Shown: positions 1 through 12,972, counted from the stretch's first letter. The stretch is 64,000 nucleotides of DNA from Apoderus coryli (GCA_911728435.2 OU452204.1:21354930-21418929); one strand, 5' to 3'. Notes: a model not told the origin generated them from the letters alone. Made by a program: numbers and translations.

Positions 1-640
1 TTTTTTATACAGGGTGAAATCATTTTTAGGAAAAATTATTTATTATTAAGACAGAGAAAATTCAAATTTTACTGTCAAATTTACTATATGAGATCAGTTT
101 ATAAACAAATATATAAACATAAAATAATAACTATAATTACAGGGTGTCCCAAATTTTTTGCCTTAGTGTTAAGAGCACGTTTTTTTAGCAATTCTTTAGA
201 GTGAAACGTACAAATATTAAGAACTTTTACATTTCCAGAATAACCGCCTACAATTTAGATAAAGGGATACTCAAAAATTTTTATATTTATATTTTATAGT
301 TTTTTAGAATGGTTTCATGAAATTATTGCACAGAATGGCTCAAAAATGTTTCATAAGAATTTTTTATATATTTTTTCACAGTATTTTTAGTTAGAATGGG
401 GTCATACATTTTTATACAGGGTGTATGTATACAATACTGGTTCCATTTATTTGATCAGGTTTTTAAACCATATTTTCAGCAACAGGTTACTTTTTTTTTA
501 TTAATTTATTTAACTTTTGAGTTTTCTTAGTTTGTTAGAGCGGTGTCATAAAATTTATTTATATACAGGGTGTCTCAAATGTAATTCTGTTTATGTGATT
601 AGGTTTTCAACCCATATTTTCAGTTTTTTTTTATAACCCT
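1..640. repeat. Cluster of 'tacagggtgt' dispersed repeat ends
   Basis: The motif tacagggtg(t) occurs at about 8, 139, 416 and 565, each followed by AT-rich sequence with runs of T. Related ends occur elsewhere in the window (16,001 and, reversed, near 4,670). This looks like several overlapping or degraded non-autonomous transposon termini. No coding potential is seen. The family cannot be named from sequence alone. Confidence 0.5.
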
Positions 641-1055
641 CGATGACTTTTGTCATAGATAAGACTACCACAAAACGACTGGGAAATCCCAAAGGGATTT
701 CTTGTTTATAATATAAAATTGTATTATTTATCTATCAGTCGATATAGTAAATAGATACCAACCTTGCAACATCGCTAGAGTAGTGACACTTTTTCACCTA
801 AAATTCGTCTGACTGCGCAGCGGCGCGGTCAGACCATAATTTCACACATGTATACTGCAAGATTACCCTCACCCCTCACTACATAAAATAATTGATGTTT
901 ATGTTTGAAATCGAATAATGTAAATTGTAAATACATTTTTCATATAAAAATACTCTCTTAAAGGTATCTTTTTATTTATAATGATGGCTTTGTTTCTTGT
1001 TTCATGTAAACGCGTTAGATTGGCCTAGGTACTACTTCAACCATATCGAGAAAAG

Positions 1056-3141
1056 ATGCAATCCCAATTTGGAGAACCACCTCCTCAATATAGTCCGGGT
1101 CCACCGACAGGTAAGTTTGATATGAATTTGTTTAAAATCTACATTTTTCAATGCAAGACTAGTATGTGGCATATTCATCCTCATTCTGCTATGACACACA
1201 ACACAAAGTACGTCCGTGCTTATTGGGCAATAAAATTCTTTGTATTTGAAAATAGTACCTACTCGCATCCAAGAAAAGGTTGAAAAGGCAAATAAAAGCG
1301 AGGATTCGATATGGATTTTTATCTTAATTAAGTATCAGCAACCATGAATTTAACATCAATAGAAGTAGAAAATGTTAAGGTTAGGTACGGTAATGTATAT
1401 TCTTTTAGTTTCCTATTTGGTGTACCTACTACCTACCTAAGTACTAGGTAGGTACATATTACATTTTTTAATTTGTGTATCATAAAAAATAATTGGTTCA
1501 TAAATAATTAGGTAGGTAAGTAATTAACTACATTGATTATTTCAATGTCTCTAAGTAAAAGGTACACATAAGCTGAGTAATAATAATTATCAAAGAATTC
1601 TGAACCTTGTATATTTAATAAAAGCTATAAAAATGTTGTACTAAATTTTCATATAAGTAAGCGTAATTCTTAGTCTATGATTTAAATTAATAATTACCTA
1701 TATATGTGTTAATAGGTAGGTATATTAATAATCTCTTAATTTAATACCTAATACTTTTAAAAAATATTGGTTAATTTAATAAGTTTCAAGTAGGTGCCTA
1801 CTACCTACCTACAAACATACAGTGCTTTCATTTTAAAACTTGCCACCCAGAATAACTGGTCATCTAAAGTAGACACGATATTCAGCAAGAACATGTCGAT
1901 ATTGTTCTTAAGGGGGAATTTCAAAACCACTGTTGATTGAAGTTTGTGTTCCATCCCTTCACCCTCAGGTTTTTTCTATGAAAATAGGCCCGATTATCTT
2001 GTGCCCCCAGAATTCCTGCCCATACAATGACCTTAATGATAATGATTTTCATTATCTCAATACCTACAATTGTTTTTCTTGACAAATCCATTCAAGAAAA
2101 ATGTCGCAAGGTTTTGTTGACAAATGTGAATTAAGTATCTGTTATTTTTCAAAAAACTATATAATAGAAAATATACCAACACTGGTTTTGAAGTTTCATC
2201 TCAAAAACTAAATCGACGTGTTTTTACCGAAACTCATATCTTCAGATGACGAGTAATTCTGGGTGGCAAATTTTAAAATAAATGAAAGCAAGTAGGCTAG
2301 CTACATACCTACTACTACGATTTTGTAGGTGAACAGTAATTTATTCGGATTTTCTAAAACAATAATATCCTAGCATTTGGCAAATATATTATTATGCATC
2401 TAAAGGAATTAATAATAGACTTCTATAGGGTGAGTCAGTTTTTAAAATTGAAAAATCCTTTTTTATTTATATTTTTCCTAAACATTAATGAAATTTATCA
2501 TTAGTTTTCTCTTTAAATCTCTGTGGAACAAAGTTAAAATTGTAGAGACGGGTAAATTAGGGGTGAATTCCTACTCTAAATTAGTATGTATGGTATTTTT
2601 CAGTTCGAACAAAACTAAAAATTTGATGCCAAAAAGACTTTCTTGGTGATTGATGAGAAGGCCAGTGATTGATTTTAAAATTAAAAATTCGTGCTGATAG
2701 CAAAAATCTCTCGTAGCTAGACGAATTAACAACATTAGTTATTTGATTTTAATCTAGAATATGCACAGGCAGTTTTTTTCTAGAAACTTTTAACATTTCC
2801 AAACCAAATTTATTTTTTACTAGAATAGTGATAAGGAAATGTTTATTTTCTTAGGGGCTCATAATTTTCCCTACCAACAACCCACAGCGCCACCACTGGC
2901 CACTTACAATATCTACACTCAACCGCCAAGATATGGAGCCACATCTCAAACCACCATTCTCATACAAGAACCGGAAATCATTGTAGTCGGTGCATGTCCG
3001 GCTTGCCGTATTGGAATCCTACAGGATAATTTCACATGCCTAGGACTTTTGTGTGCTATTTTCTTCTTCCCACTAGGGTTGTTGTGTTGTCTGTTATTAA
3101 GGGAGAAGACATGCTCGAACTGTGGAGCTAATTTTGGATAG
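1056..3141 (+). CDS. BRI3 (brain protein I3) homologue, two exons
   Basis: Coding sequence is join(1056..1110, 2855..3141), 113 residues; human BRI3 is about 125. Exon 1 ends at a gtaagt donor (1111) and exon 2 follows a 'ttctta g' acceptor (2853-2854); the split codon is Gly19. Residues 1-60 are rich in Pro, Gln and Tyr, with a PPPQY motif near residue 8. A CPAC pair (C66, C69) is followed by a hydrophobic, Cys-rich membrane segment at about 80-100, a basic R-E-K stretch, and a CSNCGANFG tail (C105, C108). This order, Pro-rich head, CxxC, membrane stretch, CxxC-GA.F end, is the BRI3 pattern and recalls LITAF-type membrane-anchored zinc-binding proteins. Family members are small endosomal or lysosomal membrane proteins of poorly defined function. 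The start is the first ATG before the Pro-rich head. A polyadenylation signal lies 230 bp downstream. Family call is from remembered sequence. Confidence 0.88.
1823..2290. mobile_element. MITE-like element with ~45-bp inverted ends, in BRI3 intron
   Basis: The left end (1823-1866: tgctttcattttaaaac, then gccacccagaataact) is the imperfect reverse complement of the right end (about 2243-2290). The arms differ by a few substitutions and a small indel. The interior (468 bp in all) has no open frame. No clear target-site duplication is visible, so the superfamily is undetermined. It lies wholly in the single intron of the BRI3 gene. Confidence 0.7.
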
Positions 3142-3373
3142 AAAATGAATACCTATGTCTATTTATTTTATAACATTTTAAAAATATAATTTAAATATAT
3201 ACCTAACTATGGTTGTTGAGTTTGAGGTGTTTGCCACCTATATAGGAATATCCTTATGGGGTACCTAATGATTTTACAGAAGTACCTAGTTAAAATTACA
3301 ATTTTCTTACATCCATAATACCCAATACCGTATTTTAGTATAGTCCTTAACTATTATTAATCGTTTCATGTCA

Positions 3374-3379
3374 AATAAA
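3374..3379 (+). terminator. Polyadenylation signal of the BRI3 gene
   Basis: A canonical AATAAA lies about 230 bp after the stop codon, in AT-rich sequence without another gene between. It is the first canonical hexamer seen after the stop. Confidence 0.55.
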
Positions 3380-6300
3380 GTGAATTTGAATTACCTACTC
3401 ATTACCAAATTCCTAATAAAAGTAATTTATTTCTACTTTGACATTTTTACGTGCACACATTATTCATTGTTTCCGATTCTGAATATGAACGTAGGTCTAC
3501 CTACCTACCTACCTAGGTAATCCATCAACTAATGTAAGATCGAATCTTTTTTAATGGTCGTCCTTATTGTCGCAGTCGTACGTAATTTCATATTTACATC
3601 ACATAATAGGTTCTTATGTTATGTAACTAAGTATTTATTTAGTACAAGTAATTGCCATAAAACGTGATTGCACAATAATTATTGGTCATTACATCCAAAT
3701 TCCAAACAAAGCAACGGGAGCATCAATGGAATAACTGAATAATATGAAACGAATGAACTAAGCAATCAAACAATAAATACATTAGCCAAAAATTAATAAA
3801 AATCCAGGCTAGTCTAAATGTTAACCATAAACTATTTTTAATTAGGTGCCTAATTTTATTGTGTTAGAAATAAATTATGAAGTTATTATTTTTTGTTGAT
3901 AACAACATATTTATGTATTTGTTACATTTATTTAATTATTTATTTACATCAATATAAAATTTATGATTCTGGGCGTATTTTGGAATAGTTGACATAAAAA
4001 TAGGGAAATTTTTCTTTCACAATAAGCCCATGGGTGTCCAGTAAATCCGAGGATTTTAGTCGAACAAAAAAAAGTACAATAAAAATATCAATGCCTATGA
4101 TGGGGTTATTTGAAAAGTTGGTAAATAAATTCAATTGAAAAATGGATGAAACGACAACACTTGACGGCCATTGCTCGTGCATATTTAATGTCTATAAAGA
4201 TGTTTAATTACGAATATTGAGTTATAGTCATCCAATATGTAGGTATACCTACGTCATGCACGGAAACAACGTGACTTTATCCATTAGTCGGTATTGGTCT
4301 GATGAAAACCCACATTTACTTCACCAAGTTTACACTCAACATCCCCAGAAAATAAATGAGTGGACTGGATTTTAATTTTTTTTGTCTACCGAGAAATCAC
4401 ACACATTCTTGAACATAGTGACCGTTTCAATGAGATTAAGTTGACATTTCAACAAGTCGGGACACGTCCGTACCAAATCCTAGCTGTTTGTCAGTATTTA
4501 CTTAGATGGAACCTCTCCTGGTGTATAGATAGAAGAACGAGGTCCGTACTACAAAAAATCTAATTTTGTCAAAAAATGTCCTCATCGCACACAAAATAGA
4601 CGTGTCCAAGAATTTTTTCGTAAACATACATTACATACACGAAAAGTCATCTGGTTCGTTTTTATTGGACTACCCTGTATATATATTATGTATATAAGCA
4701 ACCGAATCAAAGAAGCGTGTAGTCTCTTTAAATGAATGAATTGAAACGGTATTATCTTCCATCTATATATATAAAAAATGATTTACATTTTCTAAACAGT
4801 TTATGTAGCTACCTATGTGTGCTACAATTGTTATTCAGTTAGATAATATAATAATACTTACTACCGCTTTACCCAAACAGAGAATTATCTTTAATTTAGG
4901 TACCTAATTATTATAATTAGTGAAAATGGTTTTCCTCATTGAATGAAAGACAGCGGTTCATTCATTTTGCTTCGCTCTATCCTGCTGGTTGGATATGAGA
5001 GACACATATGAAATTGAGTCTTTTATGATAAAAATAAAAGATAAATAGGTAGGTAGGTATAGATATACCTATACCATACCTAGTTGAAACATTGACAAAA
5101 TTACTCATTGACTCGATTTTGATATTAATTGCCCATTAGGTAGGTATAATGAATGATATGATATTATTTAAATTCTGTTTATTAATTTTATTTTCAATTA
5201 TAAAAATGTTTATAGCTAATTAGGTATGTAGTTGTGGTCACGCCTGAATAATACTTTTGCTACTACTTACCAAGTGGCACGAGTAAAATGTTAAATACGT
5301 AAACATGATTAATAAAAAGGTTTCACTCAGTGTGACTGCGTTTATAAAATTCTACTTGAAACTCACTTAGTATAAGTTTCTCAAAAATTATTGATATATT
5401 TTTAGTGCACGAGTTAGACAATTTCATGAATTTTCTGTCTTGAAACAGACCTCGTATTATTAAAATTATGACAGTATAATCGATGACTTAGGTACCTTTA
5501 ATTTTACTCTGTGATAGACTCTATTGCAGTTCGTACAATTGCTGGTTGACATTGACTGTTAACACAACAACAATAATCACAAAGATTATGTCCTGCGTGA
5601 CAAGCAGAACCTTTGGCGGAGAGTAATTGGAGTATTTTTTATCTGCTTTACAGCGATACGTCACTTTTGATATTTGCCCCCATAATTCTCGAGAAAATAG
5701 TGTTTAAAAGTTCGCCAGTTAGGTTGTTGGAAACTATATTCTTATAAAAATGTAATATAAAGTAATTGGGTACTTTAACACATTGGTAGAGCGTTCGCAT
5801 TTTTGAATAAAGTAGTTAGTTTGTTACGTTAGTTTATTGGAAATAATGAAAATAATACAATTATAATAATAATTATTATTAAACTTCTGTTTCGTTACGC
5901 AGGTCATATATTTGTGATTATAATATATCATGTCGGGAAAGCGTTGGGGCGACCCAACCTATTTTTTTTTTTTTTTTTTCAAGTATCTACCTACCTATAG
6001 GTATAACATCTTTAGCCATTCTTAGTTTAGTTTATTTACCTCATATAGGTACCTATACCTACCTACATTAAGAAATGTGTTTGAAAGATAAAATAAAAAA
6101 AATCCCGTATCACTTATAACACGAAACGGTAGGTAATTCAAATCGAATAGGAATATCCCGCCACGGTCAGCGCACCTAACTCATTATCTAAAACTAAACA
6201 AAAATTTCTTAAACCATGAATTTCCCTATTATTTTACCCAGAACGACAAGGTGACTATAATACTCACCATCACGTGGTACATCATAAACACTTATTTATA

Positions 6301-6447
6301 TCGCTTCACAGCCACACACAATGCTCAATGTTTTACAGTCGTCACTAGTTGACGAGGTACCTTCACTTTTTTTTTTTCTTCCAATAAGTAACTATAACAA
6401 CAACTGTTTTTAGTACTTACTTACGTTCTTTAATATAAACAATAATA
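3380..6447. other. AT-rich intergenic region with degraded repeats
   Basis: No convincing coding region is seen. The stretch contains many taggta/ggtacc microsatellite runs, a poly-T tract near 5960-5980, and at 4545-4680 a piece resembling a transposon end: ctacaaaaaa followed by aattttgtcaaaaaatg, very like the block end at 62,665-62,688, then an 'accctgtat' terminus near 4,670. The promoter and 5' leader of the decarboxylase gene should lie in the last few hundred bases, but no core promoter element can be assigned with confidence. Confidence 0.5.
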
Positions 6448-9400
6448 ATGGGTACCACAGATCAGTTAGAAATACACAGTAATGAAGAACTAATTGTTAC
6501 CTCCGTAAAGGACTCTACTATTCCATCGTCATGTGAAGATGAACAGTTTACTACGTTATTGCAAACCAACATTGATCTGAAGCCCATGTCTATTAACAAC
6601 AATACCAGGACATTAGCAACAATTGAAAGTTTACCTACAAGAAGTGAACATGAAGATTTCTTCAAGCGATGTGTCGAAGTTATGTTGAATGAAGCTGTTT
6701 TTGAAGGCACGAAACGTCAGAATAAAGTACTTTCCTACCAGGATCCAGATGAATTACAAAAGATTTTCAATTTTAATTTAAACGTTGAAGCCAATACACA
6801 TGACGAATTAATAAAACTTATGAAAGATGTTATTAAATACTCTGTAAAAACTGGACATCCATATTTTGTGAATCAGTTGTTTTCCTCGGTGGATCCCTAT
6901 GGACTTATGGGACAATGGTTGACTGATGCATTGAATCCGTCGGTATACACGTATGAAGTGGCTCCTGTGCTCACGTTAATGGAGGATATAGTTCTGAAGA
7001 AAATGAGGGAGATTGTGGGATGGACGAATGGCGATGGTGATGGGATATTTTGTCCAGGGGGTAGTGCTGCAAATGGATATGCGATTAGCTGTGCAAGACA
7101 TCAGACAATGCCCGATATAAAAGTAAGCAAAAATTAAGACACTCTTATTTAAACTAAACAAATTATCTTATTATATATGACTGAATTATAATAAAATTCT
7201 TCGCATAAGATTGTGAGTAGAACAATCTTAGAAAACTTAAACATAAGTAAGAAAATCAGCAGCCTTCAATTACTCGTAGCAATTTCAGTTTTAAATACCT
7301 ATCTTGACAAATCAATTCGGTTGTGAAGAATTATTAGATTAGGTACCTATAATAATTTTCAGTTACCCGAGATAAGTAGGTAGGTACGCTATATAGATAT
7401 AGGTACTTTAGTATCTATACTGTTCAATGTACAAATTAACAAAAAACAATTGATGCATGCATAATTAATGCAACTGAAATTTTACAATCTAACGGAATTG
7501 AAATATTACAAAATACTATGGGACTGTTATTGCCTTGAATTTTTATTTTGAGGCCGAAAAATACTAATGCAACAGTAATATGATTAATAGTTAATTAATA
7601 ACTTGACTTAGGTAGGTATGAACGTTTATTTGTAGGTATTTACTAATTAGTAACAAATTTTATTTAATTGCTTTATTATAGTTTTTAAATTTGTTATTTA
7701 TTATTCATGATTACTTGTTCTAGAGTAGAACAGTCTATGATTCTCAAGGGAATCAATAAAGCGTAAGTTAATTATGTGGGTATAAGAGATTATTAATAGC
7801 CTATAAGGGTTATTCAATAATTAAAACAAACCAGTGTCGGTAAATGTTGGAACTGTCATTTTGCATAGTATATTTTAATAATAGTGCGCTTAGTTCGCAT
7901 ATAAATAAGAAACTACTAAATTATATACTCACACATTGATTTGCAAAACAACCCCTTAGCCACAGTTAAAATAATATACAGTTGGTTCTCATCGTGTCGA
8001 TACGTCTGATGTTCAGGTCTACAATGCAATTCGCCGCGCTTATAGTTATAGTATAGTATATAATATAGTAGCGGGCCAGAAATGTAGCTGGGAATGCGAC
8101 GATTGATGCCGTTTTCAGCGTCTACTGGACCTTCTTGTCTATACTTAATATTCGATGCCCCCATCGTAAATATAATAATATAAGTTGAAATATACTGTGC
8201 CCCTAGTGACATATGTCGAAATAGTATAGTATTGTGCAACAAGCACGAAATGATATTAATAATTTATATAATTCGCCTTTGCTACTTTTTCGATGACTAT
8301 GTATATAAGTTTGAAAAATGCACAAGTGTATTTACATTAGCTAAACACAATCTTTTAAAAAATATATCATTTTAGGTAATACAATAATCTACTAGAAAAT
8401 GTTAAATTGTTTTTTTTTATGTTTGTATTTTCTATTTCTTTGGTATAGCAATGAATTGCAGATACCTGCTCTGTTTGAATAAAGCTGTACTACAGTCGCT
8501 CACATTGTGCAACAATTTTAAGTTACAGTAGAAAATGAACTACCACGTTACGTTAATAATATATTTCGCTATTCTTCATATTTTGACAGTTTTCTTATGG
8601 TGATTAATTATTTATATTTCAGACCAAAGGCCTATATTCCATTCCTCGACTAGTCTTGTTCACATCAGAAGATGCACATTACTCAGTTAAGAAAATGGCT
8701 TCATTCTTAGGTATTGGAACAGATAATGTATATTTGATTGATACAGATTGTAGAGGAAAAATGGATATCACTGATTTAGAAAGCAAAATAGAACGGTCCA
8801 TTGCAGAAGGTATGGTTTATTTATTTGACAAAAATAAAAATATTATTATAATATAAAGATATATTTTGTTGTAATTGACACGTTATAAAAGGAGAAAAGA
8901 GGTATACGTATAGGCCTAAGTAATCTTTGGCAAATGCTGGTTTTGGAAAAAGAAACGCGCAATAAAGTGAAAACATTTGAGGATAAAGTTAATATCCTAT
9001 TAAAGAATATGCGTTGTGGACAAAAATACCTTAGGTACACATAATAAATTCACTGCCTAATGATTATATTTACAAATCATTTCTCATCCATCATTCTTCT
9101 CGTATGTTAAAACTATTTTACCATTGTTTTGAAGGTGGCAAACCATTTATGGTAAGCGCAACAGCTGGTACAACCGTCATAGGAGCATTTGATCCACTGG
9201 ACAAAATAGCACATATTTGTAAAAAATATAATTTATGGTTTCATGTAGACGCTGCATGGGGTGGCGGTGCTTTAATGTCACCAAAATATACACATTTACT
9301 CAAGGGAATTGAAAGGTAACTTAAAATTGTGGAAATATTTGTCATAAAATCATATGCTTTATTATGATTTATTGTCGCGAATTTTCCTTATACAAGCTCC

Positions 9401-11086
9401 AACAAATAAAGCAACTAAAATATACAATAATTTACAGTTAGACAAAGCTATACACAAAAAATAAAACTGCTCCTTTATGGACGCCCTATGTACACTAATT
9501 GTATTTCGGATAATATTCGAGCTAAATTCTATAGCCAAAATGAATGTCGCATTTTCTGACAGTTCTTTAATATTTACCAATACTTATATATGTTCATTTT
9601 GCAATGGTCTCTTATTCAAATCAATCCTCTACGTCTTTTACGCATTAATTTTAAAACGTCACTGTCTTTTTTATGCCAAGACCTAGGTATTCTTGTCCAA
9701 ATAGAATAACGTAATTTTTCCAAATAAGTTTTTGTTTTTTTAAGTTTTCACTCTCTTTTTATCTCATTCACCTACACCCTAAAAGTTACAAAATCTAACC
9801 AATAGTAATTTGGTTAAAATCCTTTCGGCCGTTTGGGTGGGTAAGTAGGTAATCGCGTATACGATCTGACAGAATGGCAGATAGAGATTTTTGAAAATTC
9901 TTATTTGCGTCTGAAATAACACGTATTCCCGGTGAAAAATACTTTTTTTTTATGAATCCAATAGCTTCTCCATAATATTTTATATGGGAAATGGGTATTG
10001 CAGGCTATGGTAAGGTAAAATAATATTAAATCATAATTATTATGGTTTCAGGGCTGACTCAGTGACATGGAACCCCCACAAATTATTAACAGCTCCACAA
10101 CAATGTTCAGCATTTCTCCTCAGACACAAAAATTTATTATCTGATGCACATTCAGCTAATGCTGCTTATCTTTTTCAAAAGGACAAATTTTATGACACCA
10201 AATACGACGTAGGTCAGTAAGCATAATATAAATAAATTGATGATTTTCCATATTTTTGATAAAAATTTAAAATAATTGTTATTAATGAATTGCTTGTTAC
10301 ATAAAGTAACAAGACTCTCAGTTATGTAACAAGCAATTCATTAATAAAGCCTCCCGCAAGAGATTCGGGCGTATCTAATGTTGGCAATAGGATATGATGG
10401 AGTTGATGCCTCTCGTCCGGCCATCGTTTGTGAACTGTGTTTCACCGGGCATATTGCCTGCTCACACTAGATGTCGCCAAAAACATCTCTTAGAAATATG
10501 ATTGTTGATGATAATTTTGTTGAAATAAAGATTTAAATGAAAGTTAATTTGGCTCGGCTATAAAAACAGTGTTTTCCTAATTTAAGGTGACAAACATATA
10601 CAGTGTGGTAGACGTGCTGATGTTTTGAAATTTTGGTTCATGTGGAAAGCAAAGGGTACAGATGGGCTAAGGCGACACATCGAAAAGACTTTTAATAATG
10701 CGAAATTTTTCTTAGATACAATTCGGAAAAGACCTGGGTTTGAACTGGTCATTCCAGATCCTGAATGCACCAATATATGCTTTTGGTAAGGTGTAGCTTC
10801 TTATTAATTGTTGGTATTAAAATTAATCCCTCAATTATCCAGGTATGTGCCGCCAAACCTTAGAGATTGCAAATCCGATCCAGACTACAATCAACGACTG
10901 AACAAAGTGGCTCCGAAAATTAAGGAGAAGATGATGAAAGAAGGAACAATGATGGTCACTTATCAACAGCACAAGGATAAACCAAACTTCTTTAGAATAG
11001 TTTTTCATAATTCTGGTTTGAACCACAGTGACATGCTCTATTTAGTTGAAGAATTTGAAAAATTGGGAACTGATATACAAGTTTAA
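6448..11086 (+). CDS. PLP-dependent aspartate 1-decarboxylase / cysteine sulfinate decarboxylase family, six exons
   Basis: Exons: 6448-7122, 8623-8809, 9135-9315, 10052-10212, 10587-10785, 10843-11086. All introns are GT-AG and the frame stays open, giving 548 residues (group II decarboxylases are roughly 500-580). Residues 1-75 are a low-complexity polar leader. The catalytic domain starts near 80; HPYFVNQL lies near 140. [13 protein letters not shown] (about 201-213), TAGTT (297-301), HVDAAWGGG (324-332, D326 facing the PLP ring nitrogen) and NPHK (355-358, K358 the Schiff-base lysine) are all intact. The best fit is the insect 'black'/ADC type, which makes beta-alanine from aspartate for cuticle tanning and N-beta-alanyldopamine; the FCPGGS.ANGYAI form supports this over GAD. 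Sequence alone does not settle substrate choice between aspartate and cysteine sulfinate. The donor of exon 4 is gtcagt; a nearby gtaagc donor would break the frame. The start is the first ATG of the open frame, after an AT-rich leader. Confidence 0.9.
10279..10347. repeat. 26-bp perfect hairpin in intron 4 of the decarboxylase gene
   Basis: Arms 10279-10304 and 10322-10347 are exact reverse complements, separated by a 17-nt loop. It lies between exons 4 and 5. It could be a small fold-back element or the end of an inverted-repeat transposon; RNA from this gene could form the stem. Confidence 0.8.
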
Positions 11087-11160
11087 TATCTGGTACCTAC
11101 TTTATTTGTGAAATGTGTATATTATTTCTATTGTGATTCATTCTGTGATTTTCGAAAACA

Positions 11161-11166
11161 AATAAA
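11161..11166 (+). terminator. Polyadenylation signal of the decarboxylase gene
   Basis: AATAAA lies 75 bp after the stop codon, in an AT-rich 3' flank. Confidence 0.55.
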
Positions 11167-11472
11167 ATGTTTTCTTTATTTGGTTGGCAGTTTCTCTAAT
11201 GAAAATTCCTGGTGGCAGCCAATCAAAACCGTCAATCAATACCGCTCATCGACCATTGGCGCAGTTCAATGCGCGGGTCATAAAAAGAGATAGATACGCC
11301 TCCATTTTGAACCTAAATATGTTAGCAACAACATTTTATAACCTATTTTGTAAAAATTAGAAAGCAATGAAATAACTTGGCAACAAAACCACATCAAAAT
11401 GGCGGTTTCTCGATCTCCCTTTATTCTGTTGTGCAATTGGTCGCGCATACGGTGTTTATAAAGACAATGATA

Positions 11473-11925
11473 GGGTTATTCTTTCGTACTGAACTAAGTG
11501 AACAATCTGATCACTGTCATTTCATTCACGAATGTGCGTATTCTTTCGACATCAGTTACTTCTACAACTGGTGATCCAACTGAATAAAATTCCTACCCCC
11601 TTTCCCCTTACTGCTCAACCTTTAGGTACCGGTTAGTTTATTCAATTAACAGTTAACCTCTAAAAGTATTGAATATTGAGAGATCATAATTTCGAATCAA
11701 ACGAATAAATTAGTAAATTTTAAAACATGGATAATAATATCCTGGAAGAAATAATTTTCCAGTTTTCAGAGCAGATTTGGTTGTTTTGACAAGTTTTCGA
11801 GGTTAAGTGAAAGACAATCACAAAAAAGATGATCTTTCGGTTTCGCCAAATATTCAGTTCAGTATAATCATATTCAGTTTAATCACATTCACTTGTTCAG
11901 ATCAATCACTACGAAAGAATAACCC
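11473..11925. mobile_element. Tc1/mariner-like MITE with TA target duplication
   Basis: The 453-bp element starts gggttattctttcgta and ends with its near reverse complement (acgaaagaataaccc). It is flanked by TA dinucleotides at 11471-11472 and 11926-11927. The inverted ends continue imperfectly for about 45 bp (through the aacaatctgatc / gatcaatcac region). TA duplication and short length fit a non-autonomous IS630/Tc1/mariner element. There is no transposase frame. Confidence 0.75.
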
Positions 11926-11957
11926 TATTATTGCATTATGGAATCGAAAACTAAATT

Positions 11958-12346
11958 AAAACCCTCCTGATGGTGAAAAAATAATTACTCCGAAACTATT
12001 GAGCCTGCCATATCGGCCTTTCAGAATTGGTTAGATAACAACATGGGCAATATAATGTATATACTCGCTATCACTTGCAGGCCGTCGCAAGGGCGTACCA
12101 AAGCCTCAAAAGATAGCAGCCAAAATCCTCCTGATGGTGAAAAAATAATTACTCCGAAACTATTGAGCCTGCTATGTCATCCTTTCACAATTGATCAGAT
12201 AACAACATGGGCAATATAACGTATATACTCACTATCACTTGCAGGCCGTCGCAGGGGCGTACCAAAGCCTCAAAAGATAGCAGCCAAAACCCTCCTGATG
12301 GTAAAAACTTGATAACTCCGAAACTATTGAGCCTGCCATATCGGGC
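11958..12346. repeat. 164-bp satellite, array 1 (~2.4 units)
   Basis: The landmark cctcctgatgg recurs at 164-bp spacing (ctga at 11967, 12131, 12295). Units contain ataattactccgaaactatt, a cctttcagaattg stretch, gataacaacatgggcaat and cttgcaggccgtcgca. The last unit is altered (gtaaaaacttgataac) and runs into the conserved block with the three-fold tctaga repeat. Confidence 0.9.
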
Positions 12347-12972
12347 TTTCTAGAACCAGCAACCTCTGATTGTATACTGTTTTACAACAGAGCGAGAAAA
12401 AAGTCGACTATGGCGCCATCTCGTGACTAACGCTCAAAGCCTTGGGTGTCTAGAAACAGAAACCCATAATCTGTTTTGGCTTAGTTCCGCTATTTTCCAA
12501 CGGATGGCGCCACAGTTGTGAAAATCTAGATACAGAATCCTATAATCTGGATTGTCTTAGTTCCACCCTTTTCCAGCAGGTGGCGCCACATATCACACAG
12601 ATGTGGGGAAAGATGTGGGGTTTCTATATACCACATATGAATTAAAGAACTGAGATCACAATAAACAAATCTTTATTATAAATAATACTCTCACACGTAA
12701 AAACAAATACAAATATATATTGCGGTTAACTATATTAATTTCGTACACTAGGCAATACCATACACATAACTGAAGTAAAGATCAAATGTTTTCTCTAGAT
12801 GCGTCCCTTCACTGTTGCTGCCAACTTATAGTTGGTAACCAGTAATTGTTACCAACATATGTGTAGTGGTTTCCCCACACAGACAATGGATTGATAGACT
12901 TTTAGAGTGTAATAAAACCAAAATTTTTCATAGTACATTAATTTATTTACAGTTAAACAAAAACAAAAGAGA
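12347..12972. repeat. Conserved spacer block, copy 1 (interrupted by a solo LTR)
   Basis: The block holds three diverged ~100-bp subrepeats that begin tctaga (12348, 12449, 12525) and reach 'atggcgcca'. These are followed by acagacaatggattgatag and, after the LTR insertion at 12602-12879, by gacttttagagtgtaataa and a tail ending acaaaagagaattgg. A second copy brackets the transposon at 14,549-17,431. Related copies occur at 61,787 and 63,284. No coding frame is visible. Confidence 0.8.
12602..12879. mobile_element. Solo LTR with 4-bp target duplication
   Basis: The 278-bp insert begins tgtggggaaag and ends tttccccaca (TG...CA). It is flanked by CAGA at 12598-12601 and 12880-12883. The homologous empty site at about 14,512-14,535 shows the uninterrupted sequence with a single CAGA. 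A TATATA box-like motif (12627) and AATAAA-type sites inside fit an LTR promoter and polyadenylation region. A 4-bp duplication is usual for Gypsy-type elements, but the family was not identified. Confidence 0.75.

Noticed and set aside
1032..1268. 78-residue minus-strand frame over BRI3 exon 1
   Set aside because: Antisense shadow of the real exon with no family resemblance.
4360..4563. 67-residue plus-strand frame
   Set aside because: It lies in a degraded repeat that also occurs near 62.6 kb; no domain.
5765..5840. tRNA-like stretch (ggtagagcgttcgcatt)
   Set aside because: It resembles an A box and anticodon arm, but no B box (GGTTCRANNCC) follows at the right distance and no acceptor stem forms.
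7916..8242. 108-residue minus-strand frame
   Set aside because: It lies in intron 1 of the decarboxylase gene, is of low complexity, and resembles no family.
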